Source of the DNA: Solea solea
Taxonomy: Eukaryota > Chordata > Actinopteri > Pleuronectiformes > Soleidae
Assembly: GCF_958295425.1 (NCBI RefSeq)
Contig: NC_081143.1
Span: 248,001 to 312,000 of the forward strand
Direction: 5' to 3'
DNA: 64,000 nucleotides
A program made the position numbers and the translations under genes. Below the pieces are notes generated by a model. The model was not told the DNA's origin and did no database searches. It was given only the letters and a program-made list of their open reading frames with translations. Positions 57,401 through 64,000 of this stretch are shown piece by piece (the stretch's first letter is position 1; each line of letters begins with the position of its first letter).

Positions 57401-60400
57401 ACGTCCTCAACCCAGCTCTGAATTATGGGATCGTGGTGGACTGCGGCAGCAGCGGCTCTAGAGTCTTTGTGTACTACTGGCCCCCACACAATGGGAACCC
57501 CCACACCCTGCTGGACATCCGACAGATGAGGGACCATGACCACAAGCCTGTCGTCAAGAAGATCAAACCTGGTGAGGAGGTGGATCATATTGTTAGTTTT
57601 TTCTGTCCCCAGTCCTTTCACCTAACATTCATGAGCACTAAGAAACACTGGGGAAGTATGTTTTGTTTTTAAATTCATGCTTCAAGCTGTATGCATACAG
57701 TCAAAGCCCTGCTATTGATTTACAGTGGTTTAAAGTCTGTGTTCATATTTTTGTTGTAATCCATCAAGAACTTTAATTTCTTTGTGCGTCACAAAAAAAT
57801 AGTTGTTGCAGTTGTTGATCAGTGAGGACAAAAGCAGCAACTCTCAGCAGCTCTATTCATTTGGGTTTTGTCAGTGTTACCAAAATTATATGTACAGTGT
57901 AAAACTGCCAAATGGAGATAATTCTGCAGAGCCTTGGTTGACTTTTGTATCTTGAACTTTTCCTGTTACATCATTGTGTGACTTTACAATGGGAGACAGA
58001 GTTATTTTTCTGCCGACAAGAGGATCATTGCTTATCATTGTTTGTCCTTTTGGCTCACAGCCATATGATATACTGAGTGTCTGAATTAAACAGATGAAAA
58101 ACATTCATGCAGAATACTAAGTGGAAAGACAGAAAATAAATCATAAAAGTGTTAATTTATTAGCTGAGGTACTGCTGTGACTGAGGTAAAACACAGTCAC
58201 AGCAGACTAATTAGAGACACTGTGTTTGTTCCAGGAGCAGCAGCAGTTTAACGCCACATGGTCTTTTGAACCCTGAGACATCATGTACTGTTAGCCTTTG
58301 TGGAACCACTGGTTCACTTAAAATGTTTCATATAATGTTTTAATATTTTATTTTATTTTTTATTTTATTAGTTTATTTGTCAGGAACAAAAACATTGTAA
58401 CAAGTTAAATGAACACATCACAGATAGATGCATTGCATGTATATGATTTCTAGCCATGGATAATTTGTAATCCAGGTCCCTGGTTAGGCTTTTCTACTGT
58501 ACAATTCTCAAAAATGCATCAGTAAATGCAACACATCATTCAAATATATACATATATACAGCTCACAAATATCAAAGAACAAATCCTGTAAAATTCCGTA
58601 TATTTTTAAACACATAACTGCTACCTTTGGAAACATAACCTGAAACAGATTTATCTTTCATGTCTTATTAAAACAAAACCTGTTTTTATCTTGTTGTACT
58701 GAAATATCAGTGTTCTGATTGTCTGACTCCTCCCAGGTATCTCCACTTTGGCAAAGACACCGACAAAGAGCAGCGACTACCTCCAACCCCTCCTCAGCTT
58801 TGCTGCTGCTCATGTCCCGAAGAACAAACACAAGGAAACGCCGCTTTACATCCTGTGCACTGCTGGCATGAGGCTGCTGCCAGAGAGGTACACGGTGAAG
58901 AGTGACTTATTATGCATTTTATTAAAAAAATCTGTTATTTATATCACATATTTTAATAACAAATATGTAGAGCTGCAACTAATGATTATTTTCTTAATCG
59001 AATAATCTGTCGATTATTTTCTCGTTTGGTCCATAAAATATCATAGAACCTTAAAAAATGTTTGTCAAACCTGGAAATGATGATGTTCTCAAATGTCTTG
59101 TTTTGTCCACAAACCAAAATTATTAACTTTTAATGATTTCTTTGTTATCAGGAGCGAAGAAATTAAGAAAATATTTACATTTAAGAAGCTGAAAATTGTT
59201 TCAATCCTGGAAATCCTGTTTTAATCACGAAAAAAAGCTTTAAATCGATCATCAAAATAGTTGTCAATTAATTTAGTAAGAGATTAATAATCGATTCATC
59301 GATTAATTGTTTCAGCTCTACAAATATGTCACATGTATGATGTCTGTTTACTTGCCTTTATTGATGCAAGGCATTAAGGCAAGATGTAAAATCTGAATGA
59401 AGTAAAAGCTACTGTTGAAGAATCTGAGCGAGTGAGAAAACTCCTCACACCCAACGGCATTCTGGTTCTTGTCTCCAAATCAACTCTAAAATCAACTAAG
59501 AAAAGGACAAGACATGAGAAGGAAGAAAGAGTGTGGGTAGTGTAGTAGTTTTCTAATTCCAGAAGATGGCAGTAATGCAATATCATGAAAGAAAACTGCA
59601 GTTAAACCCCCCAATAAACACAGTCACACATTCCATCCTTAGCTAGGCTAATGTCGGGCTGAGTTTCTATTTCTTTTTCCCAAAATATAAAAAATAGCTG
59701 TTCGTCATGTAAAACAATTGCCTTGCCTAGCCAACATATCATATTTTTGCAAAAATGTTATCCCATCCCAGCAAGACCTGTCTATTCATGTACCCAGTCA
59801 CTAATCCGCCCTCTAATACAAAATAAGAGAAATACTCTATGCTACAAAGTACATGCTTCATTTGTTTTACTATGTGTCTTGTGTGCAGCCAACAGTTGGC
59901 CATTTTGGAAGACCTGGTCAGTGATGTTCCTTTGGAGTTTGATTTTCTCTTTTCCGTTTCACATGCTGAGGTCATTTCTGGGAAACAGGAGGGTGAGAGG
60001 AGAGACTTTTTCTTTATTTACAATGTTGTTATGTCCTGGTGTCATTATGATTGCCTGCCTGTTATGTGTGTGTTTCCACTGTAGGTGTGTATGCGTGGAT
60101 TGGCATTAACTTTGTGTTGGGCCGTTTTGATCACGCTGATGAGGGTGAGTTGAGGCAACAAGATATTTCTGAAACACTTTAACGTGTTCATTGTATGCAG
60201 TTTTGGGCTTTTAAATTTATAATTTAAAAAAAAACTGAGTGTATCTAGTCTTGTGCTTTTCCTGAGTAATAATCATCTTTTAAAGTTGCTTAATGTTTGT
60301 TTCTCAGAGGAAGCCACTGTCGAGGTGACCACTGGGTCCCAGAACCAGCAGTCAATCAGCAGGAGGCGCACAGTGGGAATCATGGACATGGGTGGCGCTT

Positions 60401-63400
60401 CTCTGCAGATTGCGTATGAGGTGCCAAGTGCCATCACATTCCACTCACCACAAGAGGTAACGAGGTTAACGATAAGGGTTGCAAATAGTTCATATCCACT
60501 TTTTATTTCTGTCATCGATCATTTAGACAATGTAATCAATATATGTCATGTCATCAAGTGTTTTATGTGTAAAACCTCAAATTTCTGTTTACAGTAAAAC
60601 AACAGATGCTCTGTTCTCTCTTTCCAATTAATTTAAAAAAAATTGTACTCGCGTAAAAAAATGAGTTGAAATCATCTGTGAAGCCATTTTTTCTGCAACA
60701 GTGTAAAGTCACGGTGTATGTTCTCCAGGAGGAAGCGGGGAAGAGTCTTCTTGCAGAGTTCAATCTGGGCTGCGACGTTGAGCACACACAACACGTGTAC
60801 CGCGTCTACGTCACAACGTTCCTCGGCTTTGGAGGAAACATGGCGAGGCAGCGGTACGAGGACCAGCTGGTCAATGTGACGCTCGCCAAGAACAGGTTCA
60901 AACACACACCAACACTTACACACAGTATTATTGTTTGGATCACAATGTCTACTTTTGACTTAATGACAGACAATGGGATTAGAGCAGTGGTCCCAGGAAC
61001 TTATATTACTGGCATTATTAAAAATCATTACAACATTACTCACAACCCCTTCATCGGTATTGCCTGATGGCATGATGCAAAACACTGTCACTCTCAGCAA
61101 TCTGTTGTTTATGCCAATGACACTAATATCTCCTCATGAATATGATTCACGCTTCATCAGATGAAGTCTGCATTGTCAGATTTGACCTCAGTGATCATCT
61201 TTAATGATCTATGATCTTGCCACGGAAAGAGAGACGGACAGAGATTTACAATTGACTCTGTTTGTCCAGGGCTCTAACCCTGCAGTCGGGACTGAGCGAG
61301 GACAAACCGTATCTGGATCCTTGTCTGCCGGTCGGCCTTTCAGACACTGTTGTCAGGGACAACCAGACTGTTTACCTGAGGGGTCAGGGCGACTGGGAGC
61401 AATGTCAGCAGGCTGTACAGCCTTTCCTGGGACTCCACAACGGAACCATGTCCCCAGGGGGTGTATATCAGGTACGACTGACTTTCACTTGTGAGTTGAC
61501 TCCAATGTCATCACTGAGCTACTAATGGCGCATTTCCACCGGCTCGCCTCGCCTCGCCACGGCACGGTTTACATAGCGTTTCCACTAGCCTAGTTCCTGG
61601 TACCAGGTACTATTTTTAGTACCTGCTCAGGTGAGGTTCTAAGCGTGCTTAAAAGCAGGTACTATGCGATGATTGGTCAGACTGCCGGCCGCTGAGTCCC
61701 GTCGCAGGAAGAGACCTCCCACGCAGAAATCAAGCCGTCCATCATGCCTGTCCATCAGGGTATAGACCCTGATGGACAGGCATTTACGTCTCATAAATCT
61801 GAGACACCACGATGGTCCACCTCTAAAATCCAATCCTCAATCCTCATTCCTCAAACTTCATTGCTGTGGCGACTGTTTTACTCTAGCCTCATGTCGAAAC
61901 TTGATGTCAAGAACTGCTAAATTTACAGACTTTTTTTTTTTCAGGCGCCCATCAACTTCAGCAACAGTGAGTTCTACGGCTTTTCTGAGTTTTATTACTG
62001 TATGGAGGACGTGCTGAGGATGGGAGGACAGTACAACAGTGCTAAATATTCCCGTGCTGCTAAGGTAACCACAAACACAACTGTTGAATATAAGTCTTCA
62101 ACTTTTCGTGAGTATTTGGACTGAAGATTTTAAATTTCTTTTAAAAATTTATAAGGACTACTGCTCCACAAAGTGGTCAATGCTGAAGCAGCGTCTGGAC
62201 AACCAACTTTTCGCTCAGCAGGCTGACGTCAGCAGACTCAAGTAGGTTCATCTCTCTTCATCCAAATTGTAGTCTTCATGAGTGCATCATGTTCTCCAAT
62301 GTGTTAAGGTTCTGTAGGTAATTTTGAGGTTTTTATTTCTTCAGATTCACCCTGCTTTTGTCACTGTTGAATTATTCTGTAGTTAACAACTTCTTTTATA
62401 ACTAAGTATTAGCTGGAGTTTGGAACTGTAGTGTGTGCACAGATTGCCCAGGTGAGTTTGAACCTAACACTGTTTGAAAGAATACATGCTCCAAATGGCA
62501 TTATCTGGGTGTGTTTGTCCGTCTTTGAGAAGGTTGATTAAGTGCAATTTAAGTCAGTATAGGAGCCAATTCCTGTGTTTAATTATTGCTATTATTTAAT
62601 TTAAATTGCTCATTTACACAGCATTTCAGAGGTGTGTGCTCATGAATAGTTTGAGAATAATATGTGCTTTATGACAGGTGCTGCAGCCTTGTGGTGTGGC
62701 TGACTGGGAGAGCTGTATGCTCTCTGTTTTGCAGCAGACGTTTGTTTTTAGAAACATTTCGGTAAAATTTTTTTCAAGCAAAAACAAGTGTCTTTTTTAT
62801 TTTAGTCATCCCAAGACTGACTCACACAACTGGAACAAAAGCAATAGGATCCCGTGGTCACTACTGTCAGACTGACATGTTGATAATTGATATGTATTTT
62901 AAAAGTCCAGTTTTACTCAGACTAACACACTCATTCATGTTTCTTGTTGTGTAAGCCAATAGTATGGGGAGTATGCGGGGAATTCTGGGTCTGAGCCGAT
63001 AAGTGAGGTGTTTCTGTGTGTGTCAATAAAATGGCAAGTTGTTCCAGCTAACCATTCAACAGTAGATAAACACAACAAGGCTAATGTCATGTAAAGGTAC
63101 TGACTGTGAGCCATGTTTTACAGACAGTTTTGAGAACAGTTCAAGTCTCAGTTCACTGTTCTGTTAGAAGAATCAATAGTTAAAGGAGGAATGGACATTC
63201 AGACTGTCACCGACTTGTCACTTCTTAATTGAAAGTCTGTTACAGATGCATGCAGTAAGTTGCAGATTAACCACAGAGAGGAGCAGTTCAGTCATTGTGT
63301 TTTTGTGGGGCAGAACAATCTTTGGGAAATATGTCAAAAAAATGTTTTCAACTTTGATATGTGATCAGTTTTCAGTTAAATAATTACTGTCAATTTGAAA

Positions 63401-63812
63401 TGTTATGAAGTATTTCATAAGGTACCATCTATATATGAACTACTCCTATACTCAAATGCAAGGATGAGAATTAGTAATGTAGTATATGACTTATATGTCC
63501 TTTATAGAAAAGTGATGTTGATGTGTAATAAAAAGGCAGAACTTGTTTTTTTTTTAGGAAAAATATCAATTTAATTCAGAGAAACAGCAGTGTAAGAAAC
63601 TGTACTTTTATCTCTTTCTGACTCAGTCTGCCTCTCTCTGTCTAACCCAGACATCAGTGCTTCAAATCTGCCTGGATGTACGAGGTGTTGCACCGCGGTT
63701 TCCGTTTCCCCTCTGACTACCCGAGTCTGAAGACAGCCCAGCTGGTTTATGACAAGGAGGTGCAGTGGACTCTGGGAGCCATCCTGTATAAAACCCGCTT
63801 CATGCCTCTCAG
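53650..63812 (+). CDS. entpd7: Ectonucleoside triphosphate diphosphohydrolase 7-like, partial (3' end outside window)
   Basis: GDA1/CD39-family nucleotidase, predicted to hydrolyse nucleoside di/triphosphates in the lumen of intracellular membranes. Coding exons: 53650-53654 (exon 53602-53654), 53820-54005, 57366-57571, 58737-58887, 59889-59992, 60085-60144, 60308-60456, 60729-60895, 61270-61471, 61945-62064, 62156-62241 and 63651-63812. All are GT-AG, and phases join to 532 open codons against about 600 in the family. An N-terminal membrane anchor is a nine-Leu run (residues 29-44). ACR1 is DCGSSGSR (89-96), ACR2 CTAGMRLLPE (173-182), ACR3 around EGVYAWIGINF (217-227), ACR4 GIMDMGGASLQIAYE (261-275), ACR5 YGFSEFYYC (421-429). 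LLSFAAAHVP and RRRTVGI favour ENTPD7; MEDVLRMGG resembles ENTPD4. The C-terminal membrane segment is expected beyond 64000. Active-site motifs look intact. Confidence 0.88.
54460..54490. repeat. (AAT)n microsatellite, intron
   Basis: About ten AAT units in the intron 54006-57365. Confidence 0.9.
54725..54947. mobile_element. hAT MITE, 223 bp
   Basis: Inverted ends CAGGGCTCTCAAACT and AGTTTGAGACCTCTG, flanked by perfect 8-bp duplications CTCTAGAA (54717-54724 and 54948-54955). No coding capacity. The target duplication length assigns it to hAT. Confidence 0.85.
54956..55741 (+). other. Intron sequence, no feature recognised
   Basis: AT-rich intronic DNA. Open frames on the minus strand have no supporting context. 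Confidence 0.35.
55777..56162 (+). mobile_element. tRNA-headed SINE-like repeat
   Basis: Begins with a tRNA-like head: A box TGGTGTAGTGGTTAGC and B box GGTTCGAGCCC. A body of a kind very common in teleosts (gtttgcatgttctccccgtg ... cctcccacagtcc) follows. It ends in a GACT repeat (gactgactgactgact). Short flanking duplications (actttcctg / acttttcctg) mark its insertion into the left inverted repeat of the Tc1 element. Confidence 0.75.
56407..56754 (+). pseudogene. Tc1 transposase, N-terminal DNA-binding domain only
   Basis: A frame of 115 codons beginning MGKSKEISQDIRKRMLDLHK, with paired-like helix-turn-helix segments (SGSSLGAISRCLKVPNSSVQ; YHSERRRVLCPRDERALVR) typical of Sleeping Beauty-type transposases. 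After KMVAEAGKSVS the frame enters the right inverted repeat and stops. The DDE catalytic domain, about two thirds of the usual 340 residues, is gone. An upstream in-frame ATG at 56395 is possible, but MGKSKEISQD is the family start. The product could bind element ends but not cut DNA. Confidence 0.8.
57052..57190. repeat. MITE-like fragment before coding exon 3
   Basis: 'tgggctgggcgaaatggact' with following 'cgatacccgatatatatctg' resembles a common fish MITE end. A second fragment (tagggctgtaaagtctcggt) starts at about 57190. Assignment is from memory. Confidence 0.35.
57572..58736 (+). other. Intron between coding exons 3 and 4
   Basis: Mostly unrecognised. About 58345-58520 has a T-rich start and 'tttatttgtcaggaac', resembling the 3' end of an old retroposon in minus orientation. 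Confidence 0.35.
58968..59320. mobile_element. hAT MITE, 353 bp
   Basis: Starts TAGAGCTG and ends CAGCTCTA, flanked by perfect 8-bp duplications CAAATATG (58960-58967 and 59321-59328). It is rich in ATCGATT motifs toward both ends. Its interior (59168-59196) contains the sequence that underlies the 42-bp minisatellite at 35165-36545. Confidence 0.88.
59329..59888 (+). other. Intron sequence, no firm feature
   Basis: No gene seen. 'ccagaagatggcagtaatgc' at about 59560 resembles 'ccagatggtggcggtagtgc' at about 50488, suggesting an unnamed dispersed repeat. Confidence 0.35.
61525..61740. repeat. Dispersed repeat in intron 9
   Basis: 'gcgcatttccaccggctcgc', 'ggtaccaggtactattttta' and the internal inverted 'ggtact/agtacc' motifs resemble a common fish MITE. 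No clean termini seen. Confidence 0.4.
61744..61783. other. Perfect 18-bp inverted repeat, 4-nt loop
   Basis: atgcctgtccatcagggt / accctgatggacaggcat with loop 'atag', within the intron 61472-61944 of the entpd7-like gene. Confidence 0.85.
62242..63650 (+). other. Intron before last visible exon
   Basis: 1.4 kb without recognised repeats or genes. A 65-codon frame at about 62680 has no exon features. Confidence 0.4.
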
Positions 63813-64000
63813 GTAAATCCATCATTACAACAACAACGACAACTACAAACAGTGTACACAAATGGTCTGCGTGTTTCCTTCAGTCGCTGTGAGGTATGTT
63901 ATGGTTCAAATGTCCCTGAAGACATGGTTTTGTTTTTCTATAGAGCAACATAGATATAGAGACTCAATATCTATTTGTTGTCAGAGCATTTGTTCTTCAT
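63813..64000 (+). other. Intron at window edge
   Basis: Begins with the donor GTAAAT after exon 63651-63812. The acceptor and the C-terminal coding exon are outside the window. Confidence 0.7.

Noticed and set aside
58748..59005. 85-codon ORF running past the entpd7 exon 4
   Set aside because: Only 58739-58887 matches the family; the rest is intron running into a hAT MITE.

Overview
This window is vertebrate nuclear DNA, almost certainly from a ray-finned (teleost) fish. The evidence is a split gene with GT-AG introns, L2- and L1-type LINEs, tRNA-headed SINEs, and hAT, piggyBac and Tc1/IS630 transposons of kinds abundant in teleosts, with very little coding sequence. There are no operons or bacterial signals. 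Family names rest on recalled motifs and on structure visible in the sequence; no database search was run.

Region 1 (about 0.2-34.7 kb) is a giant composite tandem repeat. AT-rich satellite arrays with a monomer of about 176 bp (221-4840, 9941-18549, 23695-33124) alternate with a non-satellite spacer of about 5.1 kb (U1 4841-9940, U2 18550-23694, U3 33125-34697, the last truncated). The satellite-plus-spacer unit recurs every 13.7-14.6 kb. Arrays contain at least two monomer subfamilies, higher-order repeats, and islands of a second, 141-bp repeat that carries a consensus DR1 nuclear-receptor motif. Each spacer holds a CTCF-consensus site. U1 and U2 also hold two well-formed exons of an unidentified gene (minus strand) and L1 LINE debris.

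Region 2 (34.7-38.6 kb) has a 42-bp minisatellite (35165-36545) that looks derived from an hAT MITE, then mostly unrecognised sequence with one coding-looking ORF on the minus strand.

Region 3 (38.6-50.4 kb) is a transposon graveyard. It holds a nearly full-length L2-type LINE with one premature TGA, and a 994-bp hAT deletion derivative with 8-bp target duplications. It also holds a layered nest: a foldback-like palindrome, split by an IS630/Tc1 element at a TA, which is itself split by a 5'-truncated L2 with a 35-bp target duplication. A 21-bp minisatellite, a degenerate LINE, an AT palindrome cluster and a poly-C tract follow.

Region 4 (50.4-64.0 kb) is the only clear host gene: the 5' end and first 532 codons of an ENTPD4/ENTPD7-type nucleoside di/triphosphatase (best fit entpd7) on the plus strand. 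Its last exon or exons lie beyond the window. Its introns hold a piggyBac deletion derivative, two hAT MITEs with perfect 8-bp target duplications, a Tc1 derivative with a SINE in one inverted repeat, and a perfect 18-bp hairpin.
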